A stretch of DNA of 64,000 nt from Maribacter algarum (ex Zhang et al. 2020) (GTDB lineage Bacteria; Bacteroidota; Bacteroidia; Flavobacteriales; Flavobacteriaceae), in the NCBI RefSeq assembly GCF_005885635.1, contig NZ_VATY01000001.1:1984001-2048000 (forward strand). The letters are read 5' to 3'. The notes below the pieces were generated by a model that worked only from the letters and a program-made list of their open reading frames with translations, did not search any database and was not told the origin of the DNA. Within the stretch, counting starts at the first letter, position 1. Every line of letters starts with the position of its first letter. Of the stretch, positions 16,092 to 25,561 are shown piece after piece. Made by a program: the position numbers and the translations under genes.

Positions 16092-17407
16092 ATTCCTTTT
16101 CTGAGATTTTCAAAGGCTTCTACAACGGCGCTGTGCGTAGCTGAATTTTTCTTAAAATGCTCGGTCAAGGTAGCTTTTTCAGTTTCGTTGGCGCCCAACT
16201 GATTTAGTATGTTCAACAAATGCATTTTCATGTGCCCTTCTTGAATACCCGTAGTTACCAACGAACGAACAGCGGCAAAATTTTGGGCTAATCCAGCAAC
16301 GGCAACTATTTGCATTAATTCTTGTGCCGAAGGTTTTTGAAGTATTTCCAAGGCTAATTTTACTAAAGGGTGTAGACTTGTTAATCCACCAACGGTACCT
16401 ACTGCTAATGGAATTTCAATCCAAAACTTAAATATTCCATTTTCAATGCTGGCATCCGTAAGGCTCGTATATTTTCCGTCTTTGGCTGCGTATGCATGCG
16501 CGCCAGCTTCAACAGCTCTAAAATCGTTTCCGGTCGCTAAAATAACGGCATCTATACCGTTCATGATTCCCTTATTGTGGGTAACGGCCCGATGTGGTTC
16601 TGCTTTGGCAATCTCAATAGCCTGAATCATTTTTTTAGCAAATTCATTGGCGTCGGTGTCATTGTCAGCCAATTCATCAATTGGGCAACTAACTTCAGCA
16701 CGTACCAAACAATTAGGCACATAGTTGCTGAGAATGCTCATCACAATCTCAATATTCTTTTCAGTTTCATCAAATTCAGAAAAATGTAAAGCTTCCTGTT
16801 TAAAGGTTTTTGCAAATCGCTCTAAACACGAATTGATGAAGTTGGCGCCCATAGCATCCAAAGTCTCGAAAGTACAATGCAGCTGGTAATAGTTATCAAG
16901 GTCAGCGGTTTTATCGCGCAGCTCGATTTTAGATATTCCACCGCCTCGTTTTTCCATATTCTTGGTAATATCCGAAGCTTCAGAACGTAATTTAGTTTCA
17001 ACAGAATTAATGAAAGATTTCAATTTATCAGCATCCCCTGAAAACATAAAATGAACTTGCCCTATCTTTTCAGTACCTAGAATGGTAGTTTTAAATCCAC
17101 CTCGGTCTAGCCAAAATTTTGCAGCCTTACCGGCTGCGGCAACTACTGAACTCTCCTCAATGGCCATTGGTATGGCATACAGTTTACCATTGATTAAAAA
17201 GTTTGGAGCAATACCTAAGGGAAGGTAATAGTTCGTAATCGTATTCTCTATGAACTCGTCATGAAGATTTTGTAAAGCTTCATCATCATTCCAATAGCGT
17301 TTTAAGATGATTTTTGCAGACTCGGCATCATGGGTATAATTGGAAACAATCCAGTCTATTTTTTCTTCTTTGGTAAGTTTTGAAAACCCCTGAATAGGTT
17401 TAGTCAT
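16088..17407 (-). CDS. mvaA: Hydroxymethylglutaryl-CoA reductase, class II
   Basis: 439 residues from the ATG at 17407. An upstream TTG at 17458 would lie upstream of the predicted transcription start, so I reject it. Class II HMG-CoA reductase reduces HMG-CoA to mevalonate, the committed step of the mevalonate pathway, in the cytoplasm. Motifs: ENTITNYYLPLGIAPNFLING, MAIEESSVVAAAGKAAKFW with the catalytic Glu, NKGIMNGIDAVILATGND with the catalytic Lys and Asp, GTVGGLTSLHP, and VTTGIQEGHMKMH with the C-terminal catalytic His. No N-terminal membrane domain is present. It forms a two-gene unit with the GYDIA kinase, indicating that this organism makes isoprenoids from mevalonate. Confidence 0.93.
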   Translation of the reverse strand: MTKPIQGFSKLTKEEKIDWIVSNYTHDAESAKIILKRYWNDDEALQNLHDEFIENTITNYYLPLGIAPNFLINGKLYAIPMAIEESSVVAAAGKAAKFWLDRGGFKTTILGTEKIGQVHFMFSGDADKLKSFINSVETKLRSEASDITKNMEKRGGGISKIELRDKTADLDNYYQLHCTFETLDAMGANFINSCLERFAKTFKQEALHFSEFDETEKNIEIVMSILSNYVPNCLVRAEVSCPIDELADNDTDANEFAKKMIQAIEIAKAEPHRAVTHNKGIMNGIDAVILATGNDFRAVEAGAHAYAAKDGKYTSLTDASIENGIFKFWIEIPLAVGTVGGLTSLHPLVKLALEILQKPSAQELMQIVAVAGLAQNFAAVRSLVTTGIQEGHMKMHLLNILNQLGANETEKATLTEHFKKNSATHSAVVEAFENLRKGI

Positions 17408-17427
17408 GCTGTTGGTGATTAGATTCG

Positions 17428-17459
17428 TAAAGATACATATAAACAGGTCTGTGGTCAAA
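17428..17459 (-). promoter_or_regulatory. Putative promoter of mvaA
   Basis: On the minus strand TTTG, a 20-base spacer and TATCTTTA match the consensus TTTG-N19-21-TAnnTTTG with one mismatch in the last base. The predicted leader before the ATG at 17407 is about 15 bases. Confidence 0.6.
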
Positions 17460-17570
17460 AAACGGAATACGAGTCGCTTTGTCCGAAACTTGTTTCTTTT
17501 TTAGGTGAAAGGGCTGATTTTTGTATAATTATTAGTAAACTTGAAAGATTTAACGCATTCATGTTGATTT

Positions 17571-19736
17571 ATGAGAAAATATAACATTTTGTTCTTTTCA
17601 ATAGTCGCATTTTCAGCAACTATTTTTGCCCAAACAAAACAAATTACTGTTGAGGAAATTTATCGTGGAGCCTTTCAAACTGAAGGTATGCAAGCACTAC
17701 GTTCTATGAAAAATGGAAAGCAGTATACCATCTTAAATCAAGATAGAACTACTGGCAATACAAGCTTAGATAAATACGATTACAAAACTTTAGCCAAGGT
17801 TGAAACTATAGTTTCTTCAGAAAGTCTTGAAGGTCTTGACAAATTTGATTCTTACGAATTTACAAACGACGAAGCAAAACTGTTGTTGGCTACAGAGATT
17901 GAGCCAATTTTTAGACGTTCAAAGCTTGGTATCTACTATGTTTATGATTTGGAAGGGAAAAGTCTGACTAAAATCTCAGAAACTAAAATTCAAGAACCAT
18001 CGATTTCTCCTGATGGAAAAATGGTAGCCTATGTTGCGGATAACAACTTATATCTGTTTGATATGGCCTCTAAGAATACTTCGAAACTTACTTCGGACGG
18101 AGAAAAGAATAAAATCATCAACGGAATCACAGATTGGGTATATGAAGAGGAATTCGCTTTGGTCAAAGCTTACGAGTGGAATTCTGACGGAAGTAAAATC
18201 GCTTTCTTAAGATTTGATGAAACCAATGTTCCAGAGTTTTCAATGGATGTTTATGGAACAGGATTATATCAAAAACCTCATGTGTTTAAATATCCCAAGG
18301 CTGGGGAAGAAAATGCAATAGTCACCCTGCACATGTTAGATGTGAAGTCAAGGGAAATTTCAAAAGTTGATTTGGGTAAACCATATTATATACCGAGGAT
18401 TAAATGGATGAATAATCCTAATAAGTTGAGCGTGCAGACGATTAATAGACACCAAGACCATTTAAAATTGCATGCGGTTGATACTAAAAATAATACTGTC
18501 GAAATTTTATTGGAGGAAACCGATAAAGCATATGTTGATATAACTGATAATCTTACCTTTTTAGCAGACGATAGTTTTATATGGACAAGCGAGGAGGATG
18601 GCTGGAATCATATCTATTTATACAGTGAAGAAGGACCATTGATGAATCAAATCACAAAAGGAAATTGGGAAGTCACAAAGTATTACGGTTATGACCAAAA
18701 TGAAGATCGTATTTACTATCAGTCCTCAGAAAATGGTTCAATCAACCGCGGTGTATACAGCATTTCAAGTTCAGGGAAGGATAAAAAAGCACTCACCGCT
18801 AAAGCAGGTACTAATTCTGCAGATTTCAGTGCTGACTTCACTTACTTTATTAACACCTATTCAAGCACTACTACACCTAATACCTATTCCTTACACAATG
18901 CATTGAGTGGTAAAAAAGTTAAAGATATCATTGATAACTCAGGTCTTTCCGAAAAACTAAAAGGCTATACTATGAGTAAAAAAGAGTTCTCAACCATTTC
19001 AATAAGTGGTAATGATTTGAATATGTACATGATAAAACCCAAAGAATTTGATGCGGCAAAAAAGTACCCGCTATTTATGTATCAATACAGTGGTCCTGGA
19101 TCTCAAAATGTATCAAATCGTTGGAACGGCGCTAATGATTATTGGCATCAAATGTTAGTTTCAGAAGGGTATATTGTGGCTTGTGTTGATGGAAGAGGAA
19201 CAGGATTAAAAGGACGAGATTTTAAAAAGGTTACCCAAAAAGAGTTAGGCAAATTCGAAGTAGAAGACCAAATTGCAGCTGCAAAAAAGTTAAGTGAACT
19301 TCCATATATTGATGAAAAACGAACCGGTATTTGGGGTTGGAGCTATGGTGGTTTTATGTCTACCAATTGTTTACTAAAAGGGAACGATGTTTTTGAAACG
19401 GCCATTGCAGTTGCACCCGTTACCTCTTGGCGTTTTTATGATACAATATACACAGAACGCTATATGCAAACACCACAGGAAAATGCTAACGGATATGATG
19501 ATAACTCACCTTTCAACTACCCTGAATTGTTGAAAGGAAGGTATTTGTTAGTCCATGGTTCAGGAGATGATAACGTCCACGTTCAGAACAGTATGCGGAT
19601 GATTGAAGCTCTGATTCAAGCGAATAAACAATTCGAATGGGCCATTTATCCTGATAGAAATCACGGTATATACGGTGGAAATACGCGCATTCAACTGTAC
19701 AATAAAATGACCAATTTTATTAAATCTAACTTATAA
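17571..19736 (+). CDS. Dipeptidyl-peptidase IV-type serine peptidase (S9B)
   Basis: 721 residues with a signal peptide (FFSIVAFSATIFAQ, cleavage near residue 20), so periplasmic or surface-associated. An N-terminal eight-bladed propeller (about residues 40-480) includes the substrate-anchoring double Glu in WVYEEEF. An alpha/beta-hydrolase domain follows with the catalytic triad Ser591 (GWSYGG), Asp666 (GSGDDNVH) and His698 (DRNHGIYGG). DPP4-type enzymes release Xaa-Pro or Xaa-Ala dipeptides from peptide N-termini. The next gene, 18 bases downstream, encodes a proton-coupled peptide transporter. The pair probably turns exported peptide fragments into di- and tripeptides and imports them. Confidence 0.93.
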   Translation: MRKYNILFFSIVAFSATIFAQTKQITVEEIYRGAFQTEGMQALRSMKNGKQYTILNQDRTTGNTSLDKYDYKTLAKVETIVSSESLEGLDKFDSYEFTNDEAKLLLATEIEPIFRRSKLGIYYVYDLEGKSLTKISETKIQEPSISPDGKMVAYVADNNLYLFDMASKNTSKLTSDGEKNKIINGITDWVYEEEFALVKAYEWNSDGSKIAFLRFDETNVPEFSMDVYGTGLYQKPHVFKYPKAGEENAIVTLHMLDVKSREISKVDLGKPYYIPRIKWMNNPNKLSVQTINRHQDHLKLHAVDTKNNTVEILLEETDKAYVDITDNLTFLADDSFIWTSEEDGWNHIYLYSEEGPLMNQITKGNWEVTKYYGYDQNEDRIYYQSSENGSINRGVYSISSSGKDKKALTAKAGTNSADFSADFTYFINTYSSTTTPNTYSLHNALSGKKVKDIIDNSGLSEKLKGYTMSKKEFSTISISGNDLNMYMIKPKEFDAAKKYPLFMYQYSGPGSQNVSNRWNGANDYWHQMLVSEGYIVACVDGRGTGLKGRDFKKVTQKELGKFEVEDQIAAAKKLSELPYIDEKRTGIWGWSYGGFMSTNCLLKGNDVFETAIAVAPVTSWRFYDTIYTERYMQTPQENANGYDDNSPFNYPELLKGRYLLVHGSGDDNVHVQNSMRMIEALIQANKQFEWAIYPDRNHGIYGGNTRIQLYNKMTNFIKSNL

Positions 19737-19754
19737 ACCAAATCCAACTTAATT

Positions 19755-21320
19755 ATGGCAGACGCATTAAAACCAGCGCATCAAAAAGAACTTTTTGGAC
19801 ATCCTGTGGGGCTTTATGTCCTTTTCTTTACAGAGATGTGGGAACGTTTTTCTTATTATGGAATGAGGGCTTTGTTGACCCTATATATGACGGCCAAAAC
19901 CTTAGAAAATGACCCTCAGAGCGGATTAGGGTGGACCACTACTGAAGCTCTCGCATTATACGGTTGGTATACCATGTTGGTCTATGTTATGAGTATTCCA
20001 GGTGGTTTTATCGCTGACCGATTAATTGGTCAAAAAAAGGCAGTGACGATTGGAGCAGTTTTATTGACTGCTGGTCATGGGGTTCTAGCAATTGACGCCA
20101 TTTGGGCATATTATGCAGGTTTAGGACTTGTAATTCTTGGCGTCGGGATGTTAAAACCAAATATTTCTACTATGGTTGGTGGTTTATACAAGCAGAATGA
20201 TATTAGACGGGATAAAGGGTTTAGTATTTTTTATGTTGGAATAAATTTAGGTTCGTTTACGGCGTCACTTTCGGTTGGTTTAGTTGCTGCCCTTTACGGC
20301 TGGCACTATGGTTTTGGTTTGGCAGGTATAGGAATGTTGTTAGGTTTGTTAGTCTATCTATATGGGCAACGATTTTTGACGCATGTAGGCAACGCGCCAA
20401 CGGTAGAAGAGAAATCCTCAGACGTTAGTTTGGCTACCTTGTTTTCCCAACTTTTCAAGTCACCCTTACAATTAGGAATAGTTGCTGTAATGTTGGCTTT
20501 TTCAGTATATGCAGGTTTTACCTTTGAAGGTCCTGATAATTGGGGTTATGGAGTACTTTTCATAGTGTTATCCCTTATTACTGGTTTGATGATGATGATT
20601 TATAAAAACCTTAATGGACAAGTAGAGAAAGATAGATATGTTGTACTTCTTTTATCATTATTAATGGTACTGGTTTTTTGGGGATGTTTTGAACAGATGG
20701 GTGGATTGATGAATCTTTATGCCGAAGAGAAAACAAATAGAATGTTTATGGGTTGGGAGGTCCCAGCTGCTTGGTTTCAAGGAGCAAATGCAGGTTTCAT
20801 AATTTTGTTTGCTGTTTTGGTTGCTAATTTTTGGGCCAGAAGAAAGTTAAAAGGAAAAGAAGCCTCTTCCTTATTTAAAATGGCCATAGGAGTTATCATA
20901 ATGGGAGTTGGTTTTGTATATATGGTCTTTGCATCACTACAATATGAAGCAAACGGAAGCTCGGCGATGTATTGGTTGGTACTTGCCTACTTATTTCATA
21001 CGTTGGGAGAGCTATGTTTGTCTCCTGTTTCACTATCGTTTTTCACAAAATTGGCTCCAGCTAGATATATGGCCCTTATGATGGGTGTTTATTGGGCAGC
21101 AACGGGATTGGGAAATAAAGTTGCAGGAGTTATTGGTGAGAAATCAGTTCAGGCCGGTGAGCTAAAGGTTTTTGGGGGATTGTTCATTTTTGCCGTAGTT
21201 TTTGGTATTCTTGTGATACTTTTATTAAAACCTCTCAAGAGACTAACACATGGAGCTGAGGATAAAGAGACCCTTATTCATGACGATGAAACCGAAGGAT
21301 TCGAATTATCTGATCATTAA
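19755..21320 (+). CDS. Proton-dependent oligopeptide transporter (POT/PTR family)
   Basis: 521 residues with 12-14 predicted membrane helices of the major facilitator superfamily. The POT signatures are ETWERFSYYG-like LFFTEMWERFSYYGMRALL near residues 24-42 (with the ExxERFxYY proton-coupling motif), GGFIADRLIGQKKAV, and FSIFYVGINLGSF. It imports di- and tripeptides with protons through the inner membrane. It directly follows the dipeptidyl peptidase gene and probably shares its transcript. A strong terminator hairpin begins 20 bases after its stop, inside the convergent comEC gene. Confidence 0.93.
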   Translation: MADALKPAHQKELFGHPVGLYVLFFTEMWERFSYYGMRALLTLYMTAKTLENDPQSGLGWTTTEALALYGWYTMLVYVMSIPGGFIADRLIGQKKAVTIGAVLLTAGHGVLAIDAIWAYYAGLGLVILGVGMLKPNISTMVGGLYKQNDIRRDKGFSIFYVGINLGSFTASLSVGLVAALYGWHYGFGLAGIGMLLGLLVYLYGQRFLTHVGNAPTVEEKSSDVSLATLFSQLFKSPLQLGIVAVMLAFSVYAGFTFEGPDNWGYGVLFIVLSLITGLMMMIYKNLNGQVEKDRYVVLLLSLLMVLVFWGCFEQMGGLMNLYAEEKTNRMFMGWEVPAAWFQGANAGFIILFAVLVANFWARRKLKGKEASSLFKMAIGVIIMGVGFVYMVFASLQYEANGSSAMYWLVLAYLFHTLGELCLSPVSLSFFTKLAPARYMALMMGVYWAATGLGNKVAGVIGEKSVQAGELKVFGGLFIFAVVFGILVILLLKPLKRLTHGAEDKETLIHDDETEGFELSDH

Positions 21321-21325
21321 ATCAT

Positions 21326-23338
21326 TTACTCAAAATAATAAGCTCCCTTTTCACCCGTATAGTGAAAAGGGAGCTTTCTTTTAGCACAAGTCTTTCTCCA
21401 ACGTGCTATGTAACTTCGATAATTGCTTCCGTCAGCAATAATTTGTTTTGGCTGTACAGAATCGATTAAACGTTCCAAATTGATTTTTGGGGATTGTGTA
21501 AGCAGGATATAATCGTGATTTCCTGAAGGATAAATTCCCAGACTGTCAATCATAAGAATCGTTTTGTTTCTCCATGTATAGCCGTTTTGTAAATCGGGAA
21601 ACAGGATGTCTTGGATACGCTTCGCAACTTCATAATCTTTAACTATGGCTGAAGCACTTATGCTGTCTGAGGTGGTAACATTAAGTTGATATCCGGATTG
21701 ATAGAGTAAAACAGAATTTTTACTGCGATGGGCTAGGAGTAGGATCTGCGTATTTCGGGTTTTATAGGATGTGTAGATTGTCCAAAGTTGAAAGCTCATG
21801 ATACATACTAGAAATAGAGCAAGACGTTTAAAATTTATCCGCGTAAACAGCATGAGGAGACTGATAATAATTCCATAGGAAAGAAGTAATTGCATCGTAT
21901 CAAAAGAGATGTCTTTAAAAACAAAAGCTTCTTGTTGTGCTACCCACTCGATTATTGAATTCATTAATCCAATTACACCGTTATAGAATTCAGCTAACCA
22001 TTGCGGAAGCATATCAAAAAGTGCCAGCATTACTATTAAGATTCCCATTCCTAAAATCAATCCCATTGCGGGAACGATAATCAAATTGGATATAAAGAAC
22101 AGGCCGGGAAACTGATGAAAATAAAACAAGCTTATCGGTAATACGCCCAATTGCGCAGCAACACTAACTGAAAGTAGCTGCCAAATTTTACGGATGATTT
22201 TGTTCTTTGGAGACCATAATTGTTGCAGCATGGGGTATATCCAAACAATGGCAAGAACCGCCGCATAACTCATTTGGAAGCCTACTTGAAAAAGAAGCAT
22301 GGGGTTTATCAGCAGTAAAATCGCAAACATTGATAAGGCGAGAATATTAAAGGTATTGCTAGGTCGATTTAAATAAAGCGCATAAGCAACAAAAGAAAAC
22401 ATAGTAACCGCGCGAACTATTGAAGCTGAGAAACCAGCCAGCAAAGCAAAACACCAAAGTAGAAGAACTAATACGATAAGCTTGATGGTTTTTCCTTTTG
22501 GGAGTCGCTCTAAGGGCCTCAGTAAAAATTGTAACAGCAGGAGAAGAATCCCTATATGCAATCCGGAAACAGCTAAAATATGGACAGCACCAGCATTTTT
22601 ATAGTTGTTGTAGGTTTCCTTTGAAAGGTCATCGCGTTGCCCAAGAAGTAAAGCTTGAATAATACTCAATTCTTCTTTTCCAAAATTAGCTTTTTGGAGC
22701 TTGGAAATGATTTTATTTCGAACCGATGCGGCAATTCCGTAGATAGTTTTCGAGGAATTCTCATTAACAAAATGATTTGTGCTATCTAACTGAATTTGAT
22801 GATAGATTCCCATATTTGCCAAATAAGATTGATAATCAAACTGATGTGGGTTTAATGGTGGTTTTATTTCGGAAAGCTTCCTAAATATGAAAAGCTCATC
22901 ATCTACTTGAAATTTGACCGTACCTGAATCTCTATATAGATTCATAACTAGCTTTCCAGAGACCTTTTTTTCATCCATAGAAAATATATTCCCCATATAC
23001 CTATCCGAATAAAGATTAGACTTTAAAACTTCCCGAACTTTTACTTTCCAGAGATATGTTTCTTCAAGATTTTGATGTGTGTAATGGTCTTTTTGGTTTT
23101 TAGGTTGCCAAAGGGATACCGAAAGAATTCCCAAAAATATTGTGGTCAGTAGGGTCGTCAATCCGAAAGAAATGGAGTTTCTATTAGTCTGTTTACTCAA
23201 TAGAAACCCAAGAAAAGCAATAAGAATTAGAGTTGAAAATAAGACATGGTAAATCGCGAAGTCAAAATAATGTCCAATCAAAATACCTGTAACAAGACAC
23301 AGCGTAAGCTTAATAGGAACAAATTTCAGAAGAGCCAT
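21326..23338 (-). CDS. comEC: ComEC/Rec2-family DNA uptake channel protein
   Basis: 670-residue integral membrane protein. Three N-terminal helices with a DUF4131-like soluble insert (about residues 100-190) are followed by the competence domain (about 215-500). This carries the signature VHILAVSGLHIGILLLL and around eight further helices. The C-terminal metallo-beta-lactamase domain of classic ComEC is reduced: after about residue 520 only roughly 150 residues remain, and no HxHxDH motif is present (ILLTQSPKINLERLIDS is seen in its place). It would form the inner-membrane channel for single-stranded DNA in transformation. Its last codons are part of the terminator hairpin of the convergent transporter gene. 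Confidence 0.88.
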   Translation of the reverse strand: MALLKFVPIKLTLCLVTGILIGHYFDFAIYHVLFSTLILIAFLGFLLSKQTNRNSISFGLTTLLTTIFLGILSVSLWQPKNQKDHYTHQNLEETYLWKVKVREVLKSNLYSDRYMGNIFSMDEKKVSGKLVMNLYRDSGTVKFQVDDELFIFRKLSEIKPPLNPHQFDYQSYLANMGIYHQIQLDSTNHFVNENSSKTIYGIAASVRNKIISKLQKANFGKEELSIIQALLLGQRDDLSKETYNNYKNAGAVHILAVSGLHIGILLLLLQFLLRPLERLPKGKTIKLIVLVLLLWCFALLAGFSASIVRAVTMFSFVAYALYLNRPSNTFNILALSMFAILLLINPMLLFQVGFQMSYAAVLAIVWIYPMLQQLWSPKNKIIRKIWQLLSVSVAAQLGVLPISLFYFHQFPGLFFISNLIIVPAMGLILGMGILIVMLALFDMLPQWLAEFYNGVIGLMNSIIEWVAQQEAFVFKDISFDTMQLLLSYGIIISLLMLFTRINFKRLALFLVCIMSFQLWTIYTSYKTRNTQILLLAHRSKNSVLLYQSGYQLNVTTSDSISASAIVKDYEVAKRIQDILFPDLQNGYTWRNKTILMIDSLGIYPSGNHDYILLTQSPKINLERLIDSVQPKQIIADGSNYRSYIARWRKTCAKRKLPFHYTGEKGAYYFE
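21340..21382 (+). terminator. Intrinsic terminator of the POT gene, embedded in comEC
   Basis: A 15-bp perfect stem (AAGCTCCCTTTTCAC at 21340-21354, complement at 21362-21376) is followed by TCTTTT. It lies inside the final codons of the opposing comEC gene. Confidence 0.85.
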
Positions 23339-23379
23339 TTAACGTAATTTCTTACACTAAATGTAGTCAAAAAAGAAAA

Positions 23380-23961
23380 CTATAAGACACGAGTGGCCTT
23401 TACGAATGCGTTATTCCAAAAACCCTCGCGTAATGAAGAGACTATAACCCCTCTTGAAGAAGAAGCATGAATAAATTTCACTTCATCGCCTTTTACTGAA
23501 ACGACCATGCCTACATGATTAATTCTTCTCGCCTGTTTTTTGGTTTTAAAAAAGAGCAAGTCTCCTTTTTCAACTTTATTGATTCGCACGCGTTTTCCTT
23601 TTTCTGCCATATTATAGGATACTCGTGGTAATTGTACGTCATGTTCACCGAAAGAAACATAAAGAAGTCCTGAGCAATCCATTCCTTTTTTCGTTGTTCC
23701 ACCGTATTTGTATCGTGTTCCTGAAAAGGTCAATGCAGTATTGATAATGTTATCGGCGGGTGATAAAGCAGTAGGTCTTTCTTTTCGTGTTCTGGGTGCT
23801 CTAGTAAGAGAAACTTCTTTTGAAGGAGCAACGCTAACGGTACGTTTTTTTGAAGTTTTACCGTAAGTCGTTTTCTTTTTAACAGCACCGCAACTTGCGA
23901 TTAACAATACCAACAAAAGGTACCCGAATTTATGTAGATGCAAAGCGTTCCTAATGCCCAT
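23380..23961 (-). CDS. NlpC/P60 (C40) peptidoglycan endopeptidase lipoprotein
   Basis: 193 residues with a lipoprotein signal (IASC, Cys24). A basic, Ser/Thr-rich linker (residues 28-65) leads to an NlpC/P60 domain with the triad Cys96 (MDCSGL), His149 (NHVGMVV) and His165 (FIHASSSRGV). Such enzymes cut the stem peptide of peptidoglycan between D-Glu and the diamino acid. No SH3 or LysM binding domain is present, so it is a minimal form like Spr/MepS. It lies 41 bases upstream of comEC on the same strand, and lpxB follows on its other side. Confidence 0.9.
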   Translation of the reverse strand: MGIRNALHLHKFGYLLLVLLIASCGAVKKKTTYGKTSKKRTVSVAPSKEVSLTRAPRTRKERPTALSPADNIINTALTFSGTRYKYGGTTKKGMDCSGLLYVSFGEHDVQLPRVSYNMAEKGKRVRINKVEKGDLLFFKTKKQARRINHVGMVVSVKGDEVKFIHASSSRGVIVSSLREGFWNNAFVKATRVL

Positions 23962-24080
23962 GCCTTCAAAATTAAATAAATATTTTAGAAAAGTGCGTTC
24001 TTATCGGGCTATTAAAAAAGGGTTGCCTCTAAATAGTGGAACGGGACTTTCTGAAATTCTATTGTGTTGGGAAGTTTTTC

Positions 24081-25193
24081 TCAGCTATTATTTGTAACAA
24101 TTAATTCTGCAGCTTTAACACTTGCGCCTTGACCTCCTAGCATTTTTTCCAGTTCCTCATAAGAGGCTAGTTGCTGGTTTCGAAAATCTCCGCTGAGTAT
24201 TTTGTTTAATTCGGCTTTCAAATTTTCGGTAGTCAACTCTTCTTGAATTAGTTCCTTGACGACTTCTTTTTTCATAATGAGATTAACCAGAGAAATATGA
24301 TCAAGTGTTACGATGCGTTTGGCGATTTGATACGATATCCAATTTGCCTTGTAGCAGACCACTTGCGGAACTTTAAAAATAGCAGTTTCTAAGGTAGCTG
24401 TGCCACTAGTTACCAATGCAGCATGGGCAATGTTCAAAATATCATAGGTTTTGTTTGAAACAAAACTGATATTCGGATTTTTTAAGAACGGTGCATAAAA
24501 ATCACCATCCAAACTCGGAGCTCCCGCAATGACAAATTCATAGTCCGCAAACTCGCCGGTAAGAGATAACATTAAGATTAACATTTTTTGCACCTCTTGC
24601 TTTCGACTTCCAGGAAGCAACGCGATTATTGGTTTTTCAGGATGGAGATTGTTAGAAGTTCGAAAATCTTGTTCGTCAATTTCGGATCGATTGGCTACTG
24701 CATCTAACAAAGGGTGACCCACAAAATGCACAGGAAAGTCATGTTTTGCATAAAATTCCTTTTCAAAGGGAAGGATAACATACATGAAATCTATATCACG
24801 CTTTATTTTTTCAATGCGGCCCTCACGGGAAGCCCAAATCTGAGGAGATATATAGTAGTTCGTGCTGAAATTATATGTCTTGGCCCATTTTGCGATGCGC
24901 AAATTGAATCCTGAATAATCAATAAAAATAATCTTATGAGGATTGAACTCGTAAATATCCTTTTTACAAAACTTAATGTTCTTAGAAATTGTAAGGATAT
25001 TTAGCAGAACTTCAAGAAAACCCATGAAGGCCATTTCTTTGTAGTGCTTAACCAAAGTACCTCCAGCAGCTTGCATCAAATCACCACCCCAACAGCGAAT
25101 CTCTGCTTTTGGGTCTTCGGCTTTCAATGCCTTGATGAGATTTGAACCGTGTAAATCTCCTGAAGCTTCTCCTGCTATGATGTAGTACTTCAT
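24081..25193 (-). CDS. lpxB: Lipid-A-disaccharide synthase LpxB
   Basis: 370 residues, the family's usual length. It joins UDP-diacylglucosamine to lipid X to give the lipid A disaccharide at the inner face of the inner membrane (GT19). Signatures are YYIIAGEASGDLHGSNLIKAL at the N-terminus, GGDLMQAAGG, IDYSGFNLRIAKWAK, YYISPQIWASREGR, LPFEKEFY, FVGHPLLD, LLPGSRKQEV and ALVTSGTATLETAIF. Together with the nearby surE and the lptC and lptE genes elsewhere in the window, this region is rich in lipopolysaccharide functions. It is separated from the upstream small membrane protein by a palindromic intergenic element. Confidence 0.97.
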   Translation of the reverse strand: MKYYIIAGEASGDLHGSNLIKALKAEDPKAEIRCWGGDLMQAAGGTLVKHYKEMAFMGFLEVLLNILTISKNIKFCKKDIYEFNPHKIIFIDYSGFNLRIAKWAKTYNFSTNYYISPQIWASREGRIEKIKRDIDFMYVILPFEKEFYAKHDFPVHFVGHPLLDAVANRSEIDEQDFRTSNNLHPEKPIIALLPGSRKQEVQKMLILMLSLTGEFADYEFVIAGAPSLDGDFYAPFLKNPNISFVSNKTYDILNIAHAALVTSGTATLETAIFKVPQVVCYKANWISYQIAKRIVTLDHISLVNLIMKKEVVKELIQEELTTENLKAELNKILSGDFRNQQLASYEELEKMLGGQGASVKAAELIVTNNS

Positions 25194-25216
25194 TTATTAT
25201 TTGTTTCTTAAAGAGC

Positions 25217-25269
25217 TTGGTGCTAGATGCATGGTGTTTGATGAATTGATTTTATGCATCGAGCACCAA
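25217..25269. repeat. Intergenic palindromic element upstream of lpxB
   Basis: An imperfect inverted repeat has arms TTGGTGCTAGATGCA (25217-25231) and TGCATCGAGCACCAA (25255-25269), with one mismatch in 15 and a 23-base loop. The ATCGAGCA core is shared with the element at 113-177. It could fold in the lpxB leader transcript. Confidence 0.55.
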
Positions 25270-25279
25270 ACATCTTGCC

Positions 25280-25561
25280 CTAAAAAACTTTATAATATAA
25301 AATAACCAAAGCGGTAATAATTGTGGCAATCAAAACTCCCTTGGCCCTATTATCTCTTCGAATTCTCAAAAACAAGAAAAAGGCAACTAGATTCAAAATA
25401 GCACCTAGCGCTAAGAGGCTTCCAAGGTGGCCTTGTTGAATGGCTGCTTGAAAAGTTTCTGTTATTCCCAAATCCGAAAATAATAGAATGTATAAAAGTG
25501 TACCGATGGTATTCGCAATAATACCCACTGCGAATCCTATTAAAAGTTCTTTCTTATGCAT
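25280..25561 (-). CDS. Small three-helix membrane protein, unknown function
   Basis: 93 residues with three predicted membrane helices (about residues 7-29, 45-64 and 74-90), separated by a polar loop (GITETFQAAIQQGHLG) and a basic turn (RIRRDNRAKG). The protein begins with a basic tail (MHKKE), placing the N-terminus in the cytoplasm. I do not recognise a named function; similar small proteins are, from memory, found beside surE in flavobacteria. Its start overlaps the surE stop by eight bases, so it is almost certainly translated with surE. Confidence 0.75.
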   Translation of the reverse strand: MHKKELLIGFAVGIIANTIGTLLYILLFSDLGITETFQAAIQQGHLGSLLALGAILNLVAFFLFLRIRRDNRAKGVLIATIITALVILYYKVF

